In this document: piece after piece, positions 12,035-55,022 of the stretch
How the letters are laid out: the number at the start of each line of letters is the position of its first letter
How positions within the stretch are numbered: position 1 is the first letter of the stretch
From: Cristatella mucedo
Taxonomy: Eukaryota > Bryozoa > Phylactolaemata > Cristatellidae
Direction: 5' to 3'
Assembly: GCA_009760855.2 (NCBI GenBank)
Contig: WPIO01000008.1
Span: 3,746,001-3,810,000, forward strand
Length of the DNA stretch: 64,000 bases
The notes under the pieces: generated by a model
Seen by the model: only the letters and a program-made list of their open reading frames with translations
Database searches by the model: none
What the model was told of the DNA's origin: nothing
Program-made: the position numbers and the translations under genes

Positions 12035-15000
12035 CTGTGCAGACGAAGGCAAGTGGGCAGTCATAATCTCGAAAGCCCTCACCGCCGGCTCACCATCCAG
12101 CCCTGTCTCATCTGTATCAGTAGCAAAATTCGAAATGCTAGGCCACTAAATCGGTCGGATTGCAGAAGTGCTCGAGATTGTAAGCAGTTCCTGAATTATG
12201 CGCATTAGGAGCAGGAAATGCAACGATCCATGGTTTCCAGAATATCATAGGCTATCCGAAGGAGAGGCAAGTCAGCTGAACTTTGGGATTTAAGTTAGCC
12301 GGCTGCAAGTGATAGAATGGCCTGTAAAACAGGTAGCCCCCCTATGGCTTTGGAATGTATTGCTCTACGTGCAGAACATGAATGATGGACTCGCTATGAA
12401 GGTACAGGGCATGTGCCCACTCTTAAAAATAATAATAATATTAATGCACTTGATAAAGCGCCCTCAGAGAACTCAATCTCTCTCTCTAGGCACTTTACAT
12501 TTGCTGCAAAGGGAGTTTGATTGCCGCCTCCGCAATCTACAATCGTCGGAGCACGTGCATGCATTAGCGCGGCATCATCCACAGCTCAGCAGCTGCGCTT
12601 TGAGGAGTCACTCGCTTGTCAGCACCGGTCACGCATCTGAAAGGACTATAATAATAATAATAATAATAGTAATAATTCACTTGATAAAGCGCCCTCAGAG
12701 AACTTAATCTCTCTCTAGGCGCTTTACATTTGCTGTAAAGTGAAATGCAATTGAATGGTAAGTAAAATCATGCTTGAAAAACAAACGAGGTGAATAATAT
12801 GGTTAGGGGTGACATGCACAGGGTCAGCATGCAAATGTGGTTAGTGGCAGCATGCACAGTGTCAGCATGCATAAGCACATCAAGGACGAATCACAGGGAC
12901 CCACTAAATGCTGTCCCAAATAGGTGTTTTTAGGTTCCTTTTAAATGTGGTCAGGTCAGGGGATGTTCTGACGCAGGTCGGGAGGGAGTTCCAGGCTTTG
13001 GGAGCATATGAACTAAATGCACGGTCTCCAAAGGATTTAAGGTTTGTATGAGGTATTTCTAGACTGTTGGATTCCGAAAAGCGGGTGGTACGATGCTTGG
13101 CCTGATGGGGTAGTATATCTGACAGATAGGCTGGAGCCATAGAATGAAGGGACCTAAAAGAGAGCGACAAAACCTTGAAGTCAATCCGTTGCTTGACTGG
13201 TAGCCAGTGCAGGTCGGCGAGAAGTGGAGTAATGTGGCAACTGCGACGCTCACGACAGACAAGCCTGGCTGCAGAGTTTTGCACCAGCTGCAATCGCCTG
13301 ATCGCACATGCCGGTAGGCCAGTAAGCAGTGAGTTGCAGAAGTCGATACGGGATGTCACGAATGCATGGACCAACTTGGACATGGAATCTTTATCTAAAC
13401 AAGCCCGAATTTTAGCAATGTTATGAAGCTGAAAATAGGCGGATTTGACTGTGGAGCTGATATGGTCGTCTAACGAGAGGTCGCTTTGGAATATGACACC
13501 TAGATTTCGAGCTGATTCAACTGGAGATATGCTGGCAGAGCCAATTTTGAGAGTCAGCCTTTCCAATCTCTGGATCACACTGGGTTTGCCCATAACAAGT
13601 AAGTTAGTTTTATCATCGTTAAGTTTTAGAAAATTTGCTGCCATCCATGTGTGGATGTCATCAATGCATGCAGCTAGTGAGTTTAGAGAATTTGAGGTGC
13701 TCGAAGGCTGGGAGGGATCAAAGCAAAGGTACAACTGAGTGTCATCCACATAGAAGTGAACGCCTAGATTGTGCTTGGCAATCACATCAGCAAGAGGCAG
13801 AGTATAAACCGTGAAAAGAACCGGACCTAGCACTGAGCCCTGAGGTACTCCATATTTCAGAGGTACTTCAGATGATCTTCGTCCATTCACGTCAATACTC
13901 TGGAGTCTCCCACTGAGATAGGACCTCAACCACTGCAGAGCAGTGCCAGTGATGCCCAGGCGAGATGAGAGGCGCTCTAGAAGAACTTTGTGATCGATGG
14001 TGTCAAAAGCTGCCGAAAGATCAAGCAAAACAAGCAGATACACTCTACCCATGTCTGCATTCCTAAGTAGGTCGTTGTATACCCGAAGCAATGCTGACTC
14101 TGTGTAGTGATTAGCTCTAAAGCCAGACTGGAACTTACTAGCAAGGTGTGAGGTTTCGATATACAAGTTCAGCTGGTCCGCCACAACCCGTTCCAGTGTC
14201 TTTGATAGGAATGGTAGAAGGGAAACTGGGCGGTAGTTGCTCAAGTTCTCTTGGTCAAGTGTAGCTTTCTTGAGAAGTGGCCTGACTACAGATTTTTTGA
14301 AAGGTGCTGGGACATGACCTGAGGCTAATGACATATTAATTATGTTAGTTATGCATGGCAGCAGCAGATCAATGCAACGTAGGAGCAGGAGTGTGGGAAT
14401 AGGGTCCAGAGGACTTGTTGTCTTCTTTGATTGAGATACGAACTTTAGGACTAGATCACTAGTGACCTGCTTAAATGCAGACATTGAGGTGCAGCCAGGA
14501 ACCAAGGAACAGCATTCTAGTGGGGAGGTTGTCATCGCAGGGATGGATTCCCTGATCTTGTCTATCTTCTGCACAAAGAATCGAGAGAAGCGATCGGCTA
14601 ATCATCATTAGGATCATCAGGTAAGGAGCTAATCTGGGAACAGTTGAGATGGTTTATTGTCGACATCAGCATTTTTGGATTGTGCATCTGTGATTCAACA
14701 ATGTTTTTATAAAAACTAGATTTAGCCTTTGCTAGCACCCGCTAGATGCCCTACCTGAGCTTGGGGCGCAGGATTTCAGTTCACAAGCCGCTACAGCCCA
14801 TCGGTGACAGTAGCTGCAGGAAGCAGTAAAGTAGGCTCGAGGACATGAAGATGGGCCAGGCAGGCACTGCAAGAGGTCGGAACTAGGTGCCAGAGCTCAG
14901 CAACATCCTTACAGCAGCAAGCAGGCCAGTTGCCGATGGCCATCCGGCCTATGCAGCTTCATCGTGATTGGCCGGTTTGCTAAGAAGCAGTTGACAACTC

Positions 15001-15758
15001 GAAAGAGAGGCTCAACCGGAAGAAGCAGGTGAATGCGGCCATTATGTCGGCCCAGCATGCTCGGATCGGATGCCCAGCAGTACTGTACCTCGGCTAAGCC
15101 TAAAGAGATCAGGTTGGACTTATTTCATATCGATATCTGCTTGTAGGTCTTTCGACGAATAGCGCCTACCTTGAATATCTGATTGCTGCTGTTAAGCCAC
15201 ATTCAGGGAGTCTCCCGAGTAGCAGCTTTTGGCCTTTGCATATTGATATATCACCTCCCCACACACCAATGTCGCCTGTGCACAGCCAGATGCTATCTGA
15301 TGTCATATCATTTGGTGGACACGTTTACATAAAGGGTCTAGTCTGCGCATTGCTGAATGACCGGCAGGTCTGCCGGACCTAGCTTATTGACCAGAGGGTC
15401 GTGCTGGTAGTTCTGCTGTGGGTCACTAGCTGCCAAACCGTGGCAAAGTCAGCCGTTGACACACTCCCTTTGTATTTCTCTAGTAAGATTGTATGACTTA
15501 CCAGAGTCGAATGAGAAAAAAATCCCCGAGAGGTTCTCTATTCATTCGGTTTTTTGAGCTATTCTTCGGATCTATGTTTAAAAGCCGGTCGAAAGAGCGA
15601 CCAGTTGGACGTCAGAGCTTTGCATACAATGTCCTTGACTATTCCATCAAGTCCTTGACTCCTGCCAGGCCTAAGCAGTAGCAGTGTGCATAGGCTTGTG
15701 ACCATATCGTATCTTTGTGCGTGCACGTGTAAATGTGTGTGCATGTGTGTGTGTGTGT

Positions 15759-15812
<54 letters not shown>

Positions 15813-16898
15813 GTGTGTGTGTGTGTGTGTGCGCGGCGTCTATACGCATGTTGCAGCAACAAACAGTGACCAATAAATCAGATGATTCTGAGGCTGCTGG
15901 ATCCATTGCTGACAGATGCTGCAAGGCATAGCTGGCAGGCTCTATCAGTAGGTCATTCACTCACGAAAAAACTGCAGGTGGCATGGCTAGGAGTGACCAC
16001 CACCACAACTACTGCTTAAACATAATATATGCAAATAAACGGATTCATTGCCTAGTATTTGGACGAAAAATGACGACCAATTCCCTGAAAAGCATTACCC
16101 AGCTTAACTGCAGGAGCCCAGGTGCACGCGGTGCTAGCACGAACGTCAAGATACTAGCAGCAATACTGTACCTGTCAGCTGAGCGGTGCTGAGTGCCACG
16201 TACGTGATCTGCAAAGCAAGGTGACGAGCCCTCCCCGGGGCGTGCAAGTTTGGAAACACGCCGCTCACCTAACATCGTGCTGGCAGCTGAAAGTACCGAA
16301 CCGGATCCCGAAGCCCGCCAATTGCCTCCTCAGTGTGTCCCAATCCTGCTGCTCCATGACGCTGCGGCCTTGCTGTGGCTGGACCTGGACTAACCACGCG
16401 CTGTCCTTGGCGTCCTCGACGACCTCGTAAAACTCTGAGCCCTGAGTAAAAACGCGGCTCGGAGGCAGCTCGGCGCCAGCTGTTGCTGCTGCGGCCAGAA
16501 GATCCGGGATGCTGGGCCTCCCTGAAAATCGGCAGCGGAAATCGACGCTGGAAAAGTGCGAGACGATCGCAGTTGGCCACCCGGCTAGCTGCAGTTGTTC
16601 GGGTGCGAAAGGCTTGTCGTCACTGCTGCCGCCTTTCGCTTCATAAACCGCCGACGCGTAAGAGGTCCTGACCTGTTTCCAAAACTCGGTTGGCAAGCTC
16701 TCCTTTCTCCAACACGCCACTATACGAAATGCCTCTTGCGTCCAACAGTGATTTGAGCTGAAACACGGTCAAGGTCTCGGGAGCGAGGGAAGCAGTCGAG
16801 TTCGTACCGACCGTACCCAGTGCGAACTGGTCTTGCACCCATACTGCGGCAAGTAGCGCCGCTATGTAGACGACCAGGAGTGCGGCGCTAATGCACAT
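10372..16898 (-). CDS. RNF103: RNF103 (KF-1) orthologue, ER-membrane RING-H2 E3 ubiquitin ligase
   Basis: Coding exons on the minus strand are 16898-16673, 16521-16269 and 12034-10372, giving 713 codons plus TGA (human about 685). RNF103 is an ER ubiquitin ligase linked to ER-associated degradation. Seen here: a signal anchor at residues 3-22 (ALLVVYIAALLAAVWV); a SAP-like stretch (LKSLLDARGISYSG); a thioredoxin-like region in exons 2-3 (FYEVVEDAKDSAWLVQV, FGIRFGTFSC, TPRLVLALPQ) that follows the human protein closely; hydrophobic segments in the middle third; an acidic/Ser-rich linker with Cys pairs; and a C-terminal RING-H2 at residues 652-693 (CPIC, CGHSFH, CPVC). Introns are GT-AG with phases 1 and 2. 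Intron 1 is only 151 bp; intron 2 is 4.2 kb and repeat-filled. A tttcag sits one base before the ATG, so a non-coding 5' exon is possible. Ala/Gly/Ser runs exceed those of the vertebrate protein. Confidence 0.93.
12428..12515 (-). mobile_element. LINE-A tail, heavily 5'-truncated
   Basis: TAATAA run plus cttgataaagcgccctcaga and ggcactttacatttgctgca, ending 130 bp before the next LINE-A tail in the same orientation. Confidence 0.85.
12640..14745 (-). mobile_element. LINE-A, near-complete RT ORF (L2/CR1-type), in RNF103 intron 2
   Basis: On the minus strand a continuous ORF of about 550 codons (14574-12904) carries the reverse transcriptase. Visible RT motifs are NYRPVSLLPFLSKTLERVV, FQSGFRANH, LLDLSAAFDTIDH, GVPQGSVLGPVLFTVY and FYVDDTQLY (the catalytic box is YVDD, where the 24-25 kb copy has YADD). 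The C-terminal palm/thumb tail runs through LVCRERRSCHITPLL to AWNSLP. A 2-nt deletion near the end changes the last residues relative to the 25.3 kb copy. The 5' endonuclease domain is missing; an out-of-frame linker remains to about 14745. The 3' UTR ends in the folded tail and a TAA run at 12648-12676. The family is the Jockey superfamily, L2/CR1 group, by motif pattern. Confidence 0.93.
14750..16262. other. Rest of RNF103 intron 2
   Basis: Non-coding DNA with one (GT)n microsatellite. The ORFs here are repeat-encoded or lack similarity. Confidence 0.6.
15737..15832 (+). repeat. (GT)n microsatellite
   Basis: About 95 bp of GT with single GA and GC interruptions. Confidence 0.97.
16269..16521 (-). 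CDS. RNF103: RNF103 exon 2 (thioredoxin-like region, first half)
   Basis: The acceptor is gattttcag and the donor AG|GTGAGC, with phase 1 in and phase 2 out. It encodes SEFYEVVEDAKDSAWLVQV and FGIRFGTFSC, the best-matching blocks to vertebrate RNF103. Confidence 0.9.
16673..16898 (-). CDS. RNF103: RNF103 exon 1 (signal anchor)
   Basis: This 226-nt coding exon ends GAAACAG before GTCAGG, in phase 1. It encodes the membrane anchor and the LLDARGISYSGVLEKGEL segment. Reading on without splicing meets TGA after ten codons. The ATG has A at -3. Confidence 0.85.
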
Positions 16899-17624
16899 CC
16901 TGAAACGTGCGGCGGCGGAAATAAGTTGTGCTCGCGGCGCGCACAGTTCTGCCCGAATCCGAGGCCAGCAGCAGCGGCAACGAGGAAGAGTGACTGCTAA
17001 TGGCTAAGCCGCGAATAGAACGCGTCGCCCAGCTCCCTGTGCGTGCTGATGCGTCGGAAGGGCTTGGCAAATGTGCGCATTTGACAGGCGTTCATCGTAG
17101 ACGGCGCTTACCGCGGGCAGAGCTAGCGGTGGTGGCCGACAGACTAGACTGAAGGCTGCGCCTGCTACACCGGGAGCGGAAGTCGGCTTTCGCGCACGGG
17201 GAGGAGCCTCGAACCGACCCCGTGGGTAGGGCGGATGTGGGCTACTTAAATGCGCTTTTAGTGCTCGGGCGAACGCCTGGAATATACTTGGAGGGCCGCT
17301 TTCTTTTGCCCGGCCCCGCGGCGGGGCATCGGTGTGGGTCGCTCGCGCGATACCCGAGACTGACTGCCTTTCAGACCGGCCTTAGTCGCAGCCCTGAGGC
17401 TGCAGCCTCGGCCGCCCTCGCTCTCCCAGAGAAGCTGTGGTGCGTTTCCTAATGCGGGAAGCGTGCGCACGTTCTTTCTTCGGCCTCTAAAGGAACGCTT
17501 GCTCTAATAGAATCGAGTCTTGCCAGGCACTTCCGAGTGTCAACGTGGGCGTGCGATCAATATAAATATACATCGTATCAATGTAACGCACGTGTAAAGC
17601 ATTTGCTTCGACTCTGTGACTTGT

Positions 17625-17815
17625 CCTTTGGGCGCTTATGCATGCTTATACATTGCATGTTGCCACGACATTATGCATGTTAAAGTAACAAGATGATGAG
17701 CGTGCTTCCTTTACAGCATATATGCAGGGTGCGTAGAAGGAGATTACGTTCTCAGAGAGCGCTAGACAAATTTATCATTCTTGTTAATATTATACATTTT
17801 ATTCTTATAAAAAGC
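17625..17815 (+). mobile_element. LINE-A 3' end remnant
   Basis: Diverged 3' UTR (gcttatgcatgcttatacat, cgtgcttcctttacagca) followed by the folded tail and an ATT-like end. Confidence 0.7.
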
Positions 17816-19055
17816 TTCTGGTGAAGCACATCGAGATATGACCTTGTCGCGCCCGCTGATATACGTACGTGCGAAAATGCGTGATCAATGCAACCGGATG
17901 GCGATAGGCAGCATTACGTAATCGAGATATCGGGCGTGCCTGTGGGTCCCTGGATGCTCCCGTGTATAAAGAAGTCTGGGGCCTTTCGGTCTAGTGCGTG
18001 TGGTAACTAGCAAACACACGTTGTCACATTGAGGTTGAATTATGGTTGGATTGTGATGAAGGCTTCGCCAGCAAGAAAGTGTCACAGAGAGCTTACAAGA
18101 GAAGTCAGGCAATTCACTGTCGGACGCACGGCTGATATTTTGTGCCGACGCACGCATTCTTGGTGCTGCCGGAAACATCAGTAGAACAAAGGTAGCGTGA
18201 AAGCGCTCTGCATCCTGCATCGAGTGAAGAGGTGTCATCTGCTGCTGTGAAGGTCTATCTAATGCTGACAGGTTTCTCCGGTCACAATTAATGCATTTAT
18301 GTAGCAGTATCGAGTTGTAAGAATCGGCCTGTATTGTGCTTGACTAGCAAGATGCCAAATATATGACCATATGAGCAAAAGTTAGTCCAAAGTACCTCCG
18401 CTAGAATGGCTTTAAAATCCAGCACAGCATAAGTGCATAAGTGCTATATGAACCGCTGATACATGCTCTGATGGGATGCCTTAGCGGTTACAGCTAGCGG
18501 ATGTACTGGTCACAATCTTGCCGCGTGACGGAGGGAAGGACGGACGGACTTTATCGTTTTAATTAGAAAAGATGCATGTGGCTTCTGTTAAGGATCATTA
18601 GAAGTAGATAAGTTTCTCCAGAGGGTGGCAGAAAATTGAGCTCAATAAACTACCATTTCTCTTATTGATGACGTTGGTTCTCCTTCTGCTGATTCGGTCA
18701 CTCCCTCCAGGCGTCACGTGAAGCTCTTTCACGACAGTCGACTTAATCCAACGTGTTGGTTTGTATCTGATGATAAGTTACGAGCCACCACTCACCCACT
18801 CCATCAGCAAGGAAACGCAACGGTTTGAATGCTTGACGTTGGCCACACGTTTAATGAGACGGAAGCAAGACTTACGAGGATTCTTATTGTTATACGGCCG
18901 CAGGTAAGTACTGGAAAATGAGGACCAGAAATTTTAGGCAGTGCAGGTATTTGTTCGAGAGGTGCAACCGAAGATGGCTCGAGCATATTCTTAAGAAAAA
19001 ATCCATGCGCGATGTCAGCGGGTGTAGCAAAAAGAAGCTCAAAAGATCCACAAAA

Positions 19056-19308
19056 GCTCTCGCCCATCCAGACCGCTCTCGCCCATCCACACCGCTCTCA
19101 CCCATCCAGACCGCTCTCACCCATCCACACCGCTCTCACCCATCCAGACCGCTCTCACCCATCCACACCGCTCTCACCCATCCACACCGCTCTCACCCAT
19201 CCACACCGCTCTCACCCATCCACACCGCTCTCACCCATCCACACCGCTCTCACCCATCCACACCACTCTCACCCATCCACACCGCTCTCACCCATCCACA
19301 CCGCTCTC
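19056..19308 (+). repeat. 19-bp minisatellite, about 13 copies
   Basis: Unit gctctcacccatccacacc. The first two units have cgccc, and units alternate cagacc/cacacc at the 5' side before becoming uniform. All three frames are open because 19 is not a multiple of 3 and the unit lacks stops, so ORFs here are artefacts. Confidence 0.95.
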
Positions 19309-19580
19309 GAAGTCATCCGAGAAGACATCTACTCTCCAACTGCCGACTATGGCACATCTTTTTCAGCGGTCCTGAACTGCTACTTCTATGCTATTCACTA
19401 CCTCAACTGCTCTCCTAACTCTGCTATGCTTCCCACTTTCTCTTTGTTGCGTGAGACGAAGTCTGTTGGCTACCGAATGCGTACCGAAAGCCGCTTAGGC
19501 TGTGAGTGCGCTATACAAAACTCTCCTGCGTAACACCCACATGGTCTTTATGACTTTGTGGAGTTACTGACAGAGATACA
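19309..19580 (+). mobile_element. LINE-B 3' end fragment
   Basis: Parallels the sequence split around 44.5 and 45.2 kb: tatggcacatctttttcagc, ctttgttgcgtgagacgaag, gaaagccgcttaggctgtga and actttgtggagttac. It is a non-LINE-A repeat, judged a LINE by the coding trace in the 44.4 kb copy. Confidence 0.65.
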
Positions 19581-22348
19581 AAACAAAACAAAATCAAGGC
19601 TCTTGAGCGCAAGAAGCAATAGTGACTAGTGGACTGTCTGTTCGCGCCCTTTGGCTTACGATAAAAGTTCTGTTCAAATAAAATTTGAAGCAGGCGTCAG
19701 GTTACCCAAACTAGGAACCACTTAGTGAGTCGGCCCCAGTTTCCATGTCAATCGATTCATTTCACGAAGAAGATTCTGATTCACGTACGGAACAATGTAG
19801 TAGACCAGACTGAAAAGGGTGTGGTGATAGAGGTAGATCACCAGTACCGCCCTATGCACTGGTAATCGAGCCGGAAATAAAGCTCTTGTCTTTAGCCTCC
19901 GAGGCCGCGTCGAACTGGTTTGTCAGCTGATCGGTTTCCACGGCAGCAAAGGACTCTTACAGTTGTGCAATAACAGTGCGGCATTTCTCGGGGTTCCATA
20001 GTTGGCCCTCTTCAACTCCTTTTCACAATACGATTGCTCAACGCTCAGTGGCACTTTCGCGCAAAGGGCATTTGTGCAGCAATACTGCTGCACATTAAGG
20101 CAATGGCCGCCCGATAACCCGCTCTTTTAATCTGGACCGAACACTGGAGAGCAATAAATCGAGCTAAAAACGTTTATTGCTATTACGACCCGATCACCGC
20201 ATCCAGCTTAAAAATGATCTGACGGATCGTGGTGAGCAATCAGGAAAGACTTCCAGCCTCTATGACTCGAGGACCTGCGTTTTAATTGAAGGACATCGGT
20301 TGGAGTAAGAGGGGACATTCGCCTTAGCAGTATTTTAACCGAGCAGTCACTAATACACCACTTATGGCTGGCCAATCGAATCTGAGCCTATGCAATTCTA
20401 TCAAAAAACGCCAGATGTTCATGTTATTTTATGTTATCACTACATACACTAAATACTATGGTTTGATATTGTATAATTTCAGAATTTAAATGAATTTTTT
20501 TGAGAGCTCGCTGCATTGCTTTGCGCCTTCTTTGACGGCACTTGCAAGGCGGTTAATCTGAATCCTCCGAGAACTGTGACGATCGCTGCACCGTCGTATT
20601 CCTAGATGGGCATCCCAACAAATTCCAGCAGCCATTTGAATCACTTAGGTACAAGCAGTGGTGGAGTCCGCGGGCGATGGGGCCTCCCCTCCCCTGTATC
20701 CGGGCAGCGACCTGGGCCACCCCTTCAGATTCCTACGCCCGACGACCCTCACTAACGACGAACTTACGTGCCAATTCCACTTGATGGGCAGCGACCGGAT
20801 TCGCGTCGAATAAACACTGCGGTTTTGCGCAATACACTTTTATCTATTGTGGGCATTTCTCTTTACACGAAAATCTTGCGGGTCGTGCTCCCTACATAAA
20901 CATCCCCAGATGAAAATTCTGACTTCGTCTCTGGGTACCAGGCGCCGTATGCAGCCCTAATCGAATGACGTCTATTTCTAGATACGCCGTGAGTCTACCG
21001 CCATAGCGACGGAAAATAGATACACGCCAATCAGTGAGAGATCGAATCTTTACCACGGCAGCGAAAACATAATGACCACATTAAAGATAGCTACTGGCGA
21101 GATAAATTAATCCATAAGCTAATAAAGAGTGATCAATAGCCAGGGCGAAGCCAGGGATTTTTCTAGAGGTCGGCTGAACCCCGAAATTTCAATGGCCCCG
21201 TGAAAGTGGCCCCCTAAGCCACATCAAGGTCAATGCGACGAGATTGCTCTCACGCCCTATTTAAGGTACTCAGCTATCGCGATTGGCTATTTTACTTGAG
21301 ACATGCAGTTAATACGAAGCAACCTTTTTCAACGGCTCTGAAGTCTACTGCTTAATCTTGAATGAACAAAATTCGTGGTCTACATCAAGCAGCCAATGAA
21401 TTTGTCCGACTAATTCGAAAGCCTTAAGCACAAAGTAGTGCAAAAGGTCGTCAATTGCACTGCTGACGATCAGATAGCCAAATAGGATTATGCAGCCTAC
21501 CACGGCTCTTCTAGCAGCGATTCAAGGTTCTAAAGAATTCCCTTGCAATGGGAGTAAAAGTGTTCATATAACGACACGCAGCAAGCTTTAGCCCGCCCCC
21601 CTAAAAGCAGCTGCACTAATGAAAACTTAAAAGTTGAATCGCTGGCTGCTAGTCACGTTCGACCAATCCTGCTACTCCGGACTAGCAGGGTGTGGCCGCC
21701 GGCCCTGCTATCCTGATTAATTGTCGCCACCCGGCGAAGAGGTAGCTTTAAACGCGAACTTTATCGCACCTAGCTCCGAGCTCCCTAGCATCCACCCTGC
21801 CGCTCGCTAGCGGCCAGGCCTCGAGGCCAGCAGCTCAGGCGATCGTCACGCAGTCGCTGGTCGCCCGGGAGCACGCGGCGAGAGCCGACGAACGCTGAAT
21901 CCCCAGTGCTTCCAGTGCTTCGTCTGCTTGCCGAGAGAGATTTTCCAGCTCCGGGGGCGGCTCTGCGGCTTGCTCGTTGCGGCGGGGCCGCACCGAGCGT
22001 CACTTCGCCACGACTCAACTTGGAACTAGCGACTTACGCGTAGTGCAGGGATCCGAAACAACCCCAGCGCAGTATCAGATCAATTGCAGCATTCGGAGGC
22101 GTATTTAATGGTTGCTCAAGGAGAGGCCTCAAACTAGCGCACGGAGGCGAAGCAGCTCTGACCGCAACCTTAGCGGACTCCGCAAACAATTTTTCACCAG
22201 TGCAACGGGGGGGGGACGCCGGAAGTACAGCGCTTTTCCCACTGCCTTGACCGTAGCCGGGTGCCGGATGTTGATCAGCCCCCGACTGGGGCTAGCCTGC
22301 TATCTGCAGCGTAGACTCTCTTATGGCTTAAGAGTAGACGACTAGAAG

Positions 22349-52514
<30,166 letters not shown>

Positions 52515-54785
52515 TGCGGCGGCTTCTGCTCCGCTCTTCTCTTCGATCGGCTAGTTGCCGCGACGCCGAAGCTCCTGAAGTCGTGCTTGGCTTTGTCTCT
52601 ATGACGACTGATGATGCTGTGCTGTCCGCAGACTTGCTCAGCTCATCTAACGGCCGCGCACCCGGCGGGTTCGTACCGAGCCGCACGTGCCACTGGTCAG
52701 AACGGCTGAGCTTGCCTCTCAGTGTGCAAGCACCCTCGGCCCCAGCGCTGATCGTTTGGCTGATGATCGAATGATGGATCGACGATCGAGCCTCACGCGT
52801 CACTGAAGCCAGCTTGACTGCACATTTGCTGCATGTGCCCGTAGCTTATAACACACTTCATGCGAGAAGCACTCGACCTATCAACAATGGGTCTGTATGT
52901 TGACTTCGAATGCGTTTGATTGCGTTTGCTCAGTAACTTACCTTTTGTGTAAGTAGTCAATCCGTCACATCTGCTTCCACTGCATGCAGTGCCATCGCTC
53001 CCAGAACAGGGACTTGCACAGCCTGATGGCTTAACTGCATGGCAGCCCAGTGCCGGCACTCGTGGTCATAGTTTCTCAATGCTCTTCTATTTATGTCGGA
53101 TCCGTAAAGCGTTGCCGTTCGTCTGGAGTGCATCATGCCGGGCCGGCCTGTGCCAGACCATTCTGTACGGTAGAGCTGTGCGTGCACGTGTTGCAGTTGC
53201 CGCCGTGCTAGCTGCAGTGTTAGCCTGTTTAATATTTGGCCTTATATGGAGCTTGAGCCAACGGCAGCTGTGCTGGTGCAGTCACGTGTTAGCTGCAGAC
53301 GAGTGGCTTGGCCATGAGGGTATTTGAAACAGCATGTACATCGGAAGCACAGACGGCATCGGGGAGCTTATTTAGCCCCTTTCAAGTATGTTCCACGTAT
53401 CGAATTTTATAGTGAACTTAAACTGGTCGCACTTTGAAGAATGTGCCGTCGCGTTTATGCTGTGTATCCAGCTGGCTCGTTGCTATTTCCGGGCTCTGCT
53501 TGTATTGTCGCCAGCACTGCTTGTTATTTTTTGAAAATATACTATGCATGCCATCTTACTGCTGATGCTGCAGGGATGATAATTGCTCGAGTGATCCTGC
53601 AGTCTTGAGAAAGGCCGTGCTTTATTTGCTATCTGCTAGAAAAAACTGCCATGCGTCTGGTTGACTTGCATTTGTCATGTTCTGCTGTGTATTCAGCATG
53701 ACTTAACAGTGTAACTTGACTTATGACCACGCGTTTCGTATCGACAGTCAGATGAATTGACTCTGGACCAGCATAGTGGCCTCTCGGTCCGGTGCAAGGT
53801 GTTACACAATAAGCTCTACCAACTTTTGATTAGTGGGCAGTAAGAAGGAGCTTGCAGCTTCTTGGCTATGCCAACTTTCTCGACTGGCCTCGCTCTCGCA
53901 TGTGTCGCTTTGCTGTTCTTGGTCACTCTCCGATTGATCTTATTGTCACTGGCAGCATAGAATGAGATTCTCCGAAGGTAAAACAACGTTCGTTGTCATT
54001 TAAATGCGGTCAAGCTGTACACTGCAAGCTGGTTCGCAATCGAATGCTCATTCGGCTAGCCAGTAGTCGTTTATAATGCCGTATAACCGTACCTTATAGT
54101 AAACACTGCAGACAATCGGTGCTGGCAAACTGAGTGCTTGCTGCTGCTTGGGTCAAGCGATAAACCTCACTGGCTGCCGCACATACTCATTTATGTGCTG
54201 ATTGCTACTGTCCAACGATGCAATTCTTCATGCTTCTGCGGCGCAGGCTTGAGCAGTACTGCGTAGCGATACAATTGTACATGCTGCAGCAGTGGTGTGC
54301 TTGATCAGTGGCCTTTACTGGTCAGTTCCTCATGCTTCGAAGGCGGTAGGCTTTCATTTGTAATTGCCACTGATTGTGGTGCTCCAATTGCTGCTGCAAA
54401 GTCTCCTCACTCGGGTAGGGGGTTTCCTGAAAGAAATCGGCGAGCAAAAGGCTATTTTGAGTTGCTGCAACAGCTGCCGCCAATAGCGGCATTACCAAGT
54501 CGATTGCAGTTGATAAGTCCAGCACTCTCGGCACCAGGCGTGACAAGACTCCCGCACCAGGCGTGAGCCACTGATTGGGCACTTAGACCCGAGTGACGCC
54601 CTGCTCTGCATCGCAAGCTCGTTAGCATGACGAATTCACCTCCGAGTTGTGAAACATTTACAAACACGTTACGGCATTGCTCTACGGTGCATTACGCGAG
54701 GAACAGGTACGTCAGCGAAGCATTCTGACTGAGCACTAAAAATCACCAAGTCGCTAGAAATGGCGAAGATTTCCCTTGGGAATGC
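52515..54785. other. FHIP2 3' flank
   Basis: No gene or repeat recognised. The first part presumably contains the FHIP2 3' UTR; no clear polyadenylation hexamer seen. Confidence 0.4.
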
Positions 54786-54796
54786 GGCTGTATATA

Positions 54797-55022
54797 ATAA
54801 TAGTACATTTGTATAGAGCTCTGAGAGAACTTAAATCTCTTGCTGGGCACTTTACATTTGCTGCAAAGGAAGCATGATTGAATTTTCGATGTGAATTATG
54901 AGTAAGTAATATTGCTAATAATATTAGTAATACGACATTTTTATAGCTACCAACAGAACTACATCTCTTTCTAGACACTTTACACGTGCTATCTGGGATG
55001 CACACCAATTTTTTAGTGATAA
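54797..55022 (-). mobile_element. Two LINE-A tail-only copies in tandem
   Basis: 54797-54875 and 54930-55015 each have a TAA-like run, a diverged complement of the folded tail and tttacatttgctgcaaagga or tttacacgtgct. Confidence 0.75.

Larger units (their letters stand above)
16899..22348. other. Intergenic region between RNF103 and FHIP2 (divergent)
   Basis: GC-rich at both ends (16.9-17.5 and 21.7-22.3 kb), as expected near promoters. Between them lie a LINE-A 3' end, a 19-bp minisatellite, a LINE-B 3' end and about 2 kb (19.6-21.7 kb) with no recognisable feature. Confidence 0.6.

Noticed and set aside
19056..19308. CRISPR array
   Set aside because: Head-to-tail 19-bp units with no spacers, in an intron-bearing animal genome.
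19012..19533. Repeat protein of 160-170 residues on the 19-bp minisatellite
   Set aside because: Open in all three frames because of the unit; no start context, no splice support.
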